In this document: positions 45,138 to 54,009 of the stretch, piece after piece
How the letters are laid out: each line of letters opens with the position of its first letter
Numbering within the stretch: the stretch's first letter is position 1
Source: Owenia fusiformis
Taxonomy: Eukaryota > Annelida > Polychaeta > Sabellida > Oweniidae
Direction: 5' to 3'
Assembly: GCA_903813345.2 (NCBI GenBank)
Contig: CAIIXF020000004.1
Location: 13,044,196-13,104,195, forward strand
Length of the DNA stretch: 60,000 nucleotides
Notes under the pieces: generated by a model
What the model was told of the DNA's origin: nothing
Seen by the model: only the letters and a program-made list of their open reading frames with translations
Databases searched by the model: none
Program-made: the position numbers and the translations under genes

Positions 45138-46736
45138 ATGTCTTTTAATTGTTCTGAGTGTAGTGTGAATTTCACGAGAGATGATAATCTATCAAGGCAT
45201 ATGAATAAGTTTCATGGAGAAAATATATCTCAGTCGGATGTTATGCTGAAACATCCATTTACTATGATAGCAGGTAGGCCTGAACATGTTAAATATGGCA
45301 AATTATGAGTCTGATGGATGTATAAATAAAGAAAGAGAAGTAATAATTGCTAATTTATTAAAATATTTTTTTTTTTGTATTTCCAGCCGGACCAACATCG
45401 TCGGGGAAGACCTGGCTTATGAAGCACTTGATTCAAAATGTTGAACGGTATATATCGCCAATTCCAAGAAGAATCATCTGGTGTTATAGTCAATGGCAGC
45501 CTGCCTACGAAGAGCTAAGAAAATACCCACGTTTGGAATTTGTGAAGGGAATACCAGAAGACATTGATGATTCAAGATACCTTGACACTTCGGTTCCTAC
45601 TTTGATACTTCTTGATGATCTTATGAATGAAGCAACAAATGATCAAAGGATATGTGATCTCTATAGCAAAGGCAGTCACCATCGAAATCTGTCTGTGATA
45701 TGCCTTCTCCAGAATATGTATCATCAAGGAAAAATGAATAGATCGATGAGCTTAAACTCTCATTATATGATACTGTTCAATAACCCGAGAGATCGCCAAC
45801 AGGTGGCATTCTTATCCAGGCAGATGTACCCCGGAAATGGAAATAAGTTGGTCAGAGCATATACCAACGCAACAAGCCGACCCTATGGTTACCTGCTTCT
45901 CGATCTGAAGCAAGAAACCCCGGAACACAACAGATTGAAACCAAATGCTTTTACCAAAAGTGAAGTTGAATTTGAAAGTCATCAAGGTTCCCACAACAAC
46001 AAGGAACCAATGGATGATTCAAAACATTTACTTGAAAGACAGGGTATTTCAAAAGTCGGCCATCCGACGACATTTATAAATAGTAGTGATGTTAGGAACT
46101 ACCCTTACTTGGAACGTGAAGTTCGAGAAGACAACATGGTATCTTGTGATGACTGTGGTTTAGTATTTGATAGCATTCACGACTTACAGAGGCATATAAA
46201 AAATTGGTGTCAAGATCAGGGACCACTACCCAAGAGGATGAGGACCCAATCTACCCAAAATATGGAGGAGAAGATTCCTCAAGACAAAGACAACGACGTT
46301 GATGACGATGATGGTGATTTGATTAGCAAATGATACATTTGCAATGTTAAAGAAGTGGTCTATAAGACAGAATGAGGAAGACCACCGACGTAAAGTGGAT
46401 GAGTACATGGATAGAGGGATGGATAAGACAGAGGCCGTAGAAAAGGCGGATAATAAACTATTATCGAAGTATAAGGATGAATTTATGAAAGGATATAAAC
46501 ACTTTGTCAAGCTAACAGTTGATGTAAAAGACAATGCGTTACACAGAAAAATAATTGATTCGATAAATAATATGATGAGGAGGGGTGTCTCTGTGAACTT
46601 AGCCATTAGGAAGACACTTTTAAAAAACAAACACAAGTTTGACGAGGTCTTCATAGAGGATACAGACCAGGAAAGTAGCTCTGAGGAAGAGCAGAGTGAA
46701 TCCGAAAACGAGGATGTTGAATCAAGCACTGAGTGA
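45138..46736 (+). pseudogene. Polinton zinc-finger/ATPase gene (one intron, one frameshift)
   Basis: Exon 1 (45138-45273) starts MSFNCSECSVNF, a C2H2 finger (C..C..H..H). A phase-1 intron (45274-45386, GTAGGC..TTTCCAG) follows. Exon 2 starts inside the Walker A motif GPTSSGKT, and Walker B is TLILLDDLM. Later come HHRNLSVICLLQNMYHQGK, LFNNPRDRQQVAFLSRQMYP and YGYLLLDLKQETPEHNRLKP, as in the A32/FtsK-HerA-type packaging ATPases of Polintons. A second finger (CDDCGLVFDSIHDLQRH) and an acidic tail bring the frame to a stop at 46331-46333. A one-base shift in the A-run near 46327-46331 joins it to the next frame (up to 46736), which holds a charged helical region ending ESSSEEEQSESENED. I infer one original protein. 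Without a capsid gene in the element, the role of a packaging ATPase is unclear. Confidence 0.82.
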
Positions 46737-46795
46737 TAAATATTAGCAATTTAAAGAGAGATCGTCATTAAGGAGTCAGATTCCGACGGTGTAAG

Positions 46796-48460
46796 ATGGC
46801 ATATCAAGACTATTTAAAGAAATTATACTTTGACAGTCGAAATTCTGGAGCCTTTGCTGGACCTGACAAACTCTATAGAGCTGTGCTAAATGATGGGAAA
46901 TACCAGCTGTCCCGTTATCAGATAAAGAAATGGCTGGACAATCAAGAAGCTTATGGCCTACAGAGACCTTATAAGAGACAATTTACTCGGAACAAAGTAT
47001 ATGTTTCACATATTGATGAACAATGGGATGCTGACCTCATGGATATGTCTACTTGGTCAACAGAGAATGACAATACGAAGTTTATCCTAGTTGTTATTGA
47101 CATCATGTCCCGTTTTGCCTGGGCTAAGCCTCTACCTAACAAGACGGGTAAAACTGTTGCAGGGGCCTTTGATGAGATCTTCAAAGAAGGACAGCGTCAA
47201 CCAGATGTCATTAGAACAGATAAAGGTCAAGAATTTCGTGCGAGGGTTGTACAGACATTACTGGCTCGATGGGAAGTACGCCATTTTGTTACGGAAAATA
47301 CACCCAAGGCCAACTTTTGTGAGCGCCTTATAAAGACATTGAAGACGAAAATGATGAGGTTCATGACATATAAACAGGACTATATAGAGATTATCCTATA
47401 TGAGGTTCAGGATATTGGGATTATCCCGAGGCCAATATAATATATCTGCCCGAGGGCCGTAGGTCCCGAGGGTATATATATTATATTGGCAAAGGGATAA
47501 TCCCAATATCCTGAACCGACTATAGGATGATCTGTTTATCCCATACCAATCTTGGTCATTTTGTTCACATCGTTCAATTGGCCACAGTTCAGAAACTTTG
47601 CAACCAACCGTGGAATTATTTTAGAATATTCATGTCCAGTTTTGTATTCTAGTCCGTAGCCGGATTTCCTGTACGAATCTATGATTATGAACAGGACATA
47701 CTGCTCCTTCCCTTCTTTAAAGCATCAAACAGATCGCGATTGTCTGCGTTTTTCTCCATTGTCGTTTACAGTATGCGAACGTTACAAAGAATGAACCAAT
47801 ATGGGAACGGCGATTATGACGTAGCGGGCAGATATACTATATCTGCCCGCTCGGAGCGGGACATAAAGCTATATCTGCCCGCTGATGAAAATATAAGTTT
47901 TTACAAACCGGCTTTATGTACCTGTAACACGTCCAAGTATGGGATAAAGATATATAGACGATTTACAAAATGTTGTTAAAAGTTATAATGCCACCTGGCA
48001 TAGGAGCATAAAGATGGCTCCTAGAAATGTATCTAAAGACGATGAACTGGCCATTTGGTGGCGGATGTACTATCCCAAATCAGCTGCTGTTAAAACTAGG
48101 TCAAAATATATATTTAAATTTCCCATTGGAGCTTTGGTTAGAATTACTCAATCGAAACATATTTTTACAAGAGAATACAACGAGCATTGGACTGGTGAGA
48201 TTTTTAAAGTAGCACAACGTTTCATCAGACAGGGCCTACCATTGTATCGTTTAAAAGATTTTCAAAATGAAGACATTAAGGGAACTTTTTACCAAGCAGA
48301 GCTCCAGAGGGTAGAAGCAAATGAAGATGATATTTGGAAGGTGGAAAAGATCCTAAAAACCCGAGCAAGAAAGGGTCAAAAGGAACATTTAGTGCGTTGG
48401 CAATATTGGCCTAAAAAGTTTGACTCGTGGGTCAAGGACTCTGATATAACATTATTGTAA
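46796..48460 (+). pseudogene. Polinton retroviral-like integrase with chromodomain (interrupted)
   Basis: The first part (46796 to about 47387) begins MAYQDYLKKLYFDSRNSGAF, followed by a DNA-binding HTH-like region. The DDE core has D in EQWDADLMDM, D in IRTDKGQEF and E in NFCERLIKTLK about 35 residues later. All three catalytic residues are present. A 563-bp element (47388-47950) then interrupts the gene and adds a stop at 47438-47440. Downstream, 47951-48460 resumes with the C-terminal domain (FKFPIGALVRI, WTGEIFKVAQRF, GTFYQAELQRV). It ends in a chromodomain (WKVEKILKTRARKG then LVRWQYWPKKFDSWV). Polinton integrases insert the element with 6-bp staggered cuts; chromodomains can direct integration to marked chromatin. 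No catalytic substitution was seen, only the insertion. Confidence 0.88.
47388..47950. mobile_element. Foldback element inserted in the integrase gene
   Basis: TATATAG flanks it on both sides (47381-47387 and 47951-47957). The ends AGATTATCCTATA and the complement of TATGGGATAAAGA share TTATCCyATA. The first 140 bp form a long hairpin: GGTTCAGGATATTGGGATTATCCC pairs with its complement near 47486-47515, with the arms reaching AATATAATATATCTGCCCGAGGG. A second hairpin unit (GCGGGCAGATAT.. with ATATCTGCCCGC) is at 47826-47883. Nothing is encoded. The duplication length (7 bp or shorter) is uncertain. Confidence 0.7.
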
Positions 48461-48798
48461 ATATTGTATAAAAATGTAATTATGATGTATATTATGCTGT
48501 ATTATATGTAAATAAATTTTATGTGTGTTGAAAGAAATCGTGTTATTGTTCATAAGTGAAAATAGAAATATGAAGTTGTTATATATATAACCCCCCCCCC
48601 ATTTTTCATTGAGACTATAGTGTACCTAACATAAGACTCATAGAAATTTGGTCAAAAGTCAAAGGTTAGCCTCTGTAAATCTCCCAGTTTTAGAATTTTG
48701 AATATAGATGCTTCAAGAGCAATTACGTGATCTTGCAAAATGTATTCATGAATCGAGTGAGACCAATGCCATCGTGATCCTTACTTATATGATATAAG
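48461..48798 (+). other. Polinton 3' non-coding region
   Basis: It includes AATAAA at 48512-48517, about 50 bases after the integrase stop, a likely poly(A) signal, and a C-run at 48592-48601. Confidence 0.5.
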
Positions 48799-49179
48799 GT
48801 TATCAATATGGCTACCTGCTTTACGTTTCTCGCTATGATCCACTTGCCCAGACACAGTTAAAATGGCTGAACTTCCTCTATGATATCATTAACCTGTTCA
48901 GACGACCGAATAAAAGATGGCTAACTTCCGTTTTAAAACCTGCCCAGGCCGATTAAAAGATGCCTCACTTCCGCTATGATGTCACCCTCTTGTCCAGACA
49001 GATTCAAAATGGCTGACTTCCTGTCAGTGTTGCCTCACTTCCGCTATGATGTCACACTCTTGCCCAGACAGATTCAAAATGGCTGACTTCCTGTCAGAAA
49101 GCTTCAAAATGGCTGACTTCCGGTTTTAGGTGACCAGCCGTGACCAGCCTGAGCTCATGGGACCAAAATCTCTACTACT
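48799..49179 (-). repeat. Right terminal inverted repeat of the Polinton
   Basis: Complement of the left repeat over its full length. It ends ATCTCTACTACT and is followed by the ACTGGA duplication (49180-49185). Confidence 0.9.
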
Positions 49180-49199
49180 ACTGGATGCATAATTCCTGG

Positions 49200-49480
49200 C
49201 GCTTCACCCATTCTTCGTATTGAGCCTTAAAGCAACAAGGGAATTTAGTGCGCATTGCACTCTGCACAGCTGCAGTTAACCCTTTCATGCTTGCATAACG
49301 AACATCTCTCAGTTCATCTTTCATCCCATTGAACACCCCTCACCAGGGGAATATGCACCCTGGTCTAAAATCTCCATCTGTAGGGTATCTCGGATGATAT
49401 CGATAATCCTGAACCATATTTGCTCAATGACATGGGGCATTGTCTTGGTGAAATAGCTTGGAGGAGGGCGTAATTAATTT
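49200..49480 (-). pseudogene. Mariner transposase remnant
   Basis: On the minus strand, phrases FHQDNAPCHVIEQIW and LDQGAYSP, and in another frame DELRDVRYASMKGLTAAVQSA, correspond to the catalytic end of mariner-type (IS630-related) transposases. There are several frameshifts. It belongs to the element at 33837-49876. Confidence 0.65.
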
Positions 49481-49876
49481 TAGGCCGTTTCTTTTAAAGA
49501 GCTCAATTAAGGTGGCGCACTAAATTCCCTTGTGTTTTTCCCTTGTGGCTCAATACGAAGAATGGGTGAAGTGCCATGAACTATGCATTTAATGAAGTGA
49601 CACGCTTGATAGGAACTTCAATTTGAAAAGACACGAGTGTACCTAATATGCAACAAATAAATCACAATAATTCAATTAGAATTAAACTTTTTCACGTCAT
49701 AAATTGCCCTGCGTGATCAAACACGGGTTACCATAGCAACAATAACTTTTGACCAATCAAAACAGGGTGATTTATTTTTTGATTTTCACTGAGTAAGTAT
49801 TTTTTCTATAATTTGTGAAAGTTTTGAGAAAAATAAAAAATAAAAATGTTTTGCATGAACTTATTGAACGACATGG

Positions 49877-50000
49877 TTTAATATTTCATCTCTCACGTTA
49901 TACAATGCTTCAACTCTCATGTTATAAAATACTTCATCTCTCATGTTTTACAATCCCTTCAAATAGTTGATCAATATTATTAAAATGTGCATTAAAGCAT
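49877..50000 (-). promoter_or_regulatory. Displaced distal part of the lectin C upstream region
   Basis: The repeat TTCATCTCTCACGTTATACAA resumes here after the mariner. The following ATATTATTAAAATGTGCATT matches gene A's upstream at 18024-18043. Before the insertions this sequence lay within about 350 bp of the lectin C start; now it is 16 kb away. Confidence 0.65.
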
Positions 50001-50930
50001 GCCCGTAGCCAGCTTTTTGTAAGGGGGGGGGGGGATCGAACCCCCCGCAACCCCCCCCCCCCAAAAAAAAGAATTCCCCATGCTAATGCTAAACCAAGCC
50101 CCTTTGTATTGTAAAGGACAGTGGCGGATCGAAAGTTAACAAGGGGGGACCCATATTTTAAGTCAGGAAAAAATGTCCGCGCTTGCACGGAAAAACGTTT
50201 TAGGGCCCTAAAACCAAAATTTGGACCAACAATTAGAAAATCTATGGCACGTTTTTTGAAAATTTGGCCTAACATCGAAAAAATAAGGTCCAAAAAGGAC
50301 CACTAAAGAGGTCCTACAATACTTTTGGGCCAACATGTTTTCTGGGCCGATCCTAGGGCAGCGCAGAAAACATTTTCTAGGGCCCTAAAACCAAAATTTG
50401 GGCCAAAATTCTGAAAATTCATGGCCCGTTCCTAAAATTGAAAAAATAAGGCCCAAAAAGGTCAAGTAATGTCCAAAAAGGCCCAATAAAGAGGCCCTAC
50501 AATATTTATTTCTGGGCCCATCCTTTTGCTGCGCGGAAAACCTTTTAGGGCCCTAGAATCAACATTTAGAAAATGCATGGCCCGTTTTGAAAATTTGGCC
50601 TAAACTTGAAGGCCCAAAAAGGTCAAGTAAAAAGGTCAAGTAAAGGCCAACTAAAGAGGCCCTACAATATTTTTGGCCCAACATTTTTTCTGGGCCCATC
50701 CTAGGGCCCCACGTAATATATTTTAGGGCCCTAAAACCAAAATTGGGGCTAATAATATTGAAAATTTATAGTCCGTTTTTAAAATTTGCCCTGAAATTGA
50801 AAAAGTAAGGCCCAAAAGGTCAAGTAATGCCCAAAAAGGCCCACTAAAGAGGCCCTACAATATGTTTGGGCCAACAATTCTTTCCGGGCCCCTCCTAGGG
50901 CTATGTTTAACAAAACACAAAGGACGATCA
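50001..50930. repeat. G/C-run-bounded element with about 170-bp tandem satellite
   Basis: It begins CCCGTAGCCAGCTTTTTG, then a G-run, GATCGAACCCCCC and a C-run, similar in style to the ends of the hAT-like element at 42089. From about 50190 to 50930, four degenerate units of GGGCCCTAAAACCAAAATTT.. with ..AAGAGGCCCTACAATAT and TTTCTGGGCC-CATCCTAGGGC follow in tandem. Small open frames here are repeat artefacts. Confidence 0.7.
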
Positions 50931-51378
50931 TAAAAAACAGAGGGAAAGGGGCACAAATGTTCGCGAAAAAAAGTTGGCCAAATTTTGAAAAATAGTGCCC
51001 AAATCAGATCAAAGTGCCAAGTACTAGTATTTGAATATGAATAGTACCTGTCACTACTCCATCCATATATAAATGAGTTGGCCATAAATAGTAGGTCAAT
51101 CCGGTAGCAGACAGACGTTGGTTGCATTTGCGAATACAAGATTTGCTTTGTTCTAGATAAATCACACTAAAATGTGACATGACATCATAATATTATTAAC
51201 ATATTAATTAGTAATATATTTTTAACTTAACATTGCCATACCCCAAAAAATCATAAAGGGTATGTGGTGTAACAACATTTTAAAAAGTGTATTGCAGGTG
51301 CTATTCTTAACAGATGCTAATAATGGGTATTGGATTGCGATACTGGGTCTCGATAAGAGGGGGTAATAGGGAGTTAAA
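50931..51378. other. Non-coding sequence
   Basis: No gene found. TTGCATTTGCGAATACAAG at 51123-51141 also occurs at 8342-8360 near the end of lectin gene A, so a fragment of lectin flank or an unknown repeat may be present. Confidence 0.4.
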
Positions 51379-51380
51379 TA

Positions 51381-52001
51381 CAGGGTGGGCCAAAAAAACG
51401 CCACTTTTCTTTCAAAACACTATAACCTTTTTAATTACCAACCTACATACCCCAAATTTTGCAGTTATGTAGTGCCAGGGATTCTTAGTAATAATATAAC
51501 GTAACAAGTCCTTCGACTTGGATTATATTTGATCTAAAAGAGGAGTTCAATTGATCCGCCACCCTATTTGATGATAGATTTTAGTTTTAGTCGCCTTGCT
51601 GATATAGCAGTACTAATGAAATGTTAGCTCAATTTTTTTCAACCTGTCTTGATTGCCAGCTTTAGTTGAGCAATCTTTTAGATTGGGTGCCTTCATACAA
51701 TCTCCTGGAGACTTTTCCATACTCTATACTCACTGTTGTTTGCATCAGGGCTATAAGCTTGGCGATCATCAGGCCGTATCAGTTCAGGAACATTTTGCAA
51801 ATTATGCTTATTTCTTATGGAACACCACATGTTTCAGTGAGACGCTCATGACATATTTTTTTCAAGTAAAAGTGCATATTTCATGATGCATGGCTAGATA
51901 ACAACCTCAAGTTTCATTTGATATGCAAATTATGATTTTGTATCAAAAATTAAAAAAAGTTATAGCATTTTGAAATAAGTGGCGTTTTTTGGCCCACCCT
52001 G
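51381..52001 (-). mobile_element. Mariner element, 621 bp, internally deleted
   Basis: TA target duplications (51379-51380 and 52002-52003) flank CAGGGTGGGCCAAAAAAACG and CGTTTTTTGGCCCACCCTG. The inverted repeats extend through CCACTTttCTTTCAAAA/GTTATAG. On the minus strand around 51700-51860 the transposase remnant NVPELIRPDDRQAYSPDANN is visible, matching the catalytic end of mariner transposases. It is too short to be active. Confidence 0.85.
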
Positions 52002-52003
52002 TA

Positions 52004-52644
52004 CATGTATTATTTATGTTTGTGTTTTATCCTGGTTTGGGTCCCGGTTTTGGGTCTATTTCTCTAATGATTGTCACAGGTTTACACTTAGAGTTTGCTT
52101 TCCCTGCTAAGTGTCTTAGTTTAAGTAATTTCCCAGATTTAATGTTAGATTTAGATATAAACCAGATAGACTGGTGAACCGAGTACATTAATTTTGCATT
52201 GTATGCTAACAGGGTACAAAAAAACTATGTTTGAAAGTCAAAGTAGCATGCAATGGTATTGCAAACGTGAGAATTAAACGAAACATAATTACAGAATTGA
52301 ATAGATAACTATTAGAGAGCAAAAGTCGAGAGGGTAATTTTTCGTGATATATAAAGATAAATAATTAGTGTATTTTATCACATGTGGTAGTGCTTGTCAA
52401 ATTTATTTTCAATAAAACATTGCCAAATTTTTCTTTCTAATGAAGTAACAATTGGAGGATTGTATTAATGGGTAAATATTCTGACGTTTCCGCTTAAAAA
52501 AACATTCCCAAAATGTTGTAGTTACCATTTTGTCACGTCGGCAACATATTGTTGTCGACATTCACCAATGACATTATTTTCGCATTATTATTTAATTATA
52601 CTACATTTGATATTGCAAATACTTTGACAAAGTCGAATATTGTG
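52004..52644. other. Non-coding sequence
   Basis: No gene or repeat recognised. A chance 62-codon frame (51989-52177) overlaps the mariner end. Confidence 0.35.
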
Positions 52645-53025
52645 TGACAAGTATTTTGTCAGCAATAGATAAGCTAAATTCTTTGAGATACGGGGAATTA
52701 TAGGGTATTATTAGCTAGTGATATAACTATGAAATAAATCACTTACATATCACGCCAGGATTGTCAAATTAAAAACAGCATGCAGATATATTCAATATCA
52801 ATGGAAAAGTCACCCATTTCAGTTTGAAAGAAGTTTTTTGACAAGTATTTTTCAGCAATCGATAAGCTGAAATATTTAAACATTTTTATCGATGAATCAT
52901 ATGCTATCGCACGCAAGTCCTATGAATATGAAAGAGATTGGTTACATATTATGCGAGTATTGTTAAATTAAAAACAGCTCGCAAAACTATCCGATAACAA
53001 CGTCAAAGTCACTTATTTCAGTCTG
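52645..53025 (+). repeat. Diverged tandem duplication, about 190-bp unit, two copies
   Basis: TGACAAGTATTT..CAGCAATaGATAAGCT, TTACATATyA.GC.AG.ATTGT.AAATTAAAAACAGC and AAAGTCACyyATTTCAGT occur once near 52646-52831 and again near 52838-53030. No open frame is shared. Confidence 0.65.
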
Positions 53026-53229
53026 AAAAAAGCTTATCAATTGTTTTACTTGGCGGAATACATGTATACACAATGCTATGTTGATGAGAAATGTAGTATT
53101 TTAAGTGAGAAAATACTCATGTTTAAAGATCATTTTCCATTACATATACACTCCTTTGTTCTCCCGCTTCATCTTTTCACAAGCACGTCATTCTTATCAT
53201 CGCGTGATTGTGCATTGTGTATTTCACAT

Positions 53230-53745
53230 TTAGTGCAATGTTTATATTTATTGTAATATTTGACCATAGTGCAACATGCTACTTACATTAAGTGCAATAT
53301 ATGAATTTATTGTTATAACAGTCTTCGACCATATGCATGATACAATTTACATTTAGTGCGATATTTGTATTTATTGTAATTTTTGACCATATGCAACATG
53401 CTACTCTCATTTAGTGCAATATATGTATTTAATATAATGATTGACAATATCATTCCATGAACTGCTTATTTATTTATGCCAAACAGACTGAATTTATATC
53501 ATTGGTTATTAATCATGTATAAATTTTTACCAGGGACATTTTTTTGTCTCTGTCTTTATGAGTGTTGACCCAAGCTGCCCATTGGGGGTAGTAATGGGTG
53601 ACACTCAGATATAATGTATACTGTGTCTCATAAGTCGGCACCGGCTGGTGATGTTACAAAATGTTGTTTTTATTATGTATTTTATATGTATATTGTAATG
53701 TCAGTGACACAAAAATAAACTATTTTAAACTAAACTAAAAAACTA
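53230..53745 (+). repeat. Interspersed repeat, copy 2
   Basis: Inverted relative to 3637-4345. The 64-bp tandem units (TAGTGCAATATTTGTATTTATTGTAAT) come first, then the unique part, ending AAAATAAACTATTTTAAAC followed by an ACTAAA-type simple tail. The tail at this end suggests that the plus strand here is the sense strand of a retrotransposed unit. Confidence 0.7.
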
Positions 53746-53981
53746 AACTATTATCAAACTATTCATCGTAAATTCAGATTGATAATGCATCATACGTGAG
53801 CAGTGTGATGATCACAAAGGGAACAACGCCATTCTTTAATTTTTACCAATACATGACATCATGCTATTCCTTTATTACATGTTAACGCTTTTGTTTTGTT
53901 ATAACCAATCATTAACAAACTATTGAAATAGTTATTCCAAAATAAATGTATCTCGTGACATTCAAGAGTTGACGGCTGTCT

Positions 53982-53987
53982 TTATTT
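53982..53987 (-). terminator. Likely poly(A) signal of the C-type lectin gene
   Basis: AATAAA on the minus strand, 22 bases after the stop codon of the receptor gene at 54010-54012. Confidence 0.6.
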
Positions 53988-54009
53988 TTGATTTTGCAAT
54001 GAGGCAAAT

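Larger units (their letters stand above)
34090..49179 (+). mobile_element. Complete Polinton/Maverick element (15.1 kb with nested insertions)
   Basis: It begins AGTAGTAGAGATTTTGG and ends with the exact complement, CCAAAATCTCTACTACT. The 5'-AG/CT-3' ends, 6-bp duplication and inverted repeats (34090-34472 and 48799-49179) are as known for Polintons. Genes in order on the plus strand: zinc-finger/PolB, zinc-finger/ATPase, integrase. Subtracting the LINE, the hAT-like element and the integrase insertion leaves about 10.1 kb, which is small for the group (usually 15-20 kb). I see no capsid, minor capsid or cysteine protease gene. Frameshifts and insertions in all three genes show this copy is dead, yet the inverted ends remain similar, so it is not very ancient. 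Polintons are related to DNA viruses of the adintovirus kind. Confidence 0.93.
33837..49876 (-). mobile_element. Mariner-derived element, split by the Polinton
   Basis: The left end CCAGGTAGTTCAATAAGTTC is mirrored at the right end (GAACTTATTGAACGACATGG). Both arms are long: GTTGCAcATTAaGTACAC, AAATTGAAGTTCCT and TTCACCCATTCTTCGTATTG occur in the same order from each end inward. Without the Polinton and one copy of its target duplication the element is about 944 bp. Its 3'-side interior (about 49200-49480, minus strand) keeps a mariner transposase remnant with QDNAPCH and DQGAYSP, then frameshifts. TA is present at the left border; the right border reads TT, so one base may have changed. Confidence 0.72.

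Noticed and set aside
46226-46729. 167-codon minus-strand open frame opposite the ATPase gene
   Set aside because: It is a shadow of the plus-strand acidic/basic coding sequence; composition is Ser/Leu/Phe-rich without motifs.
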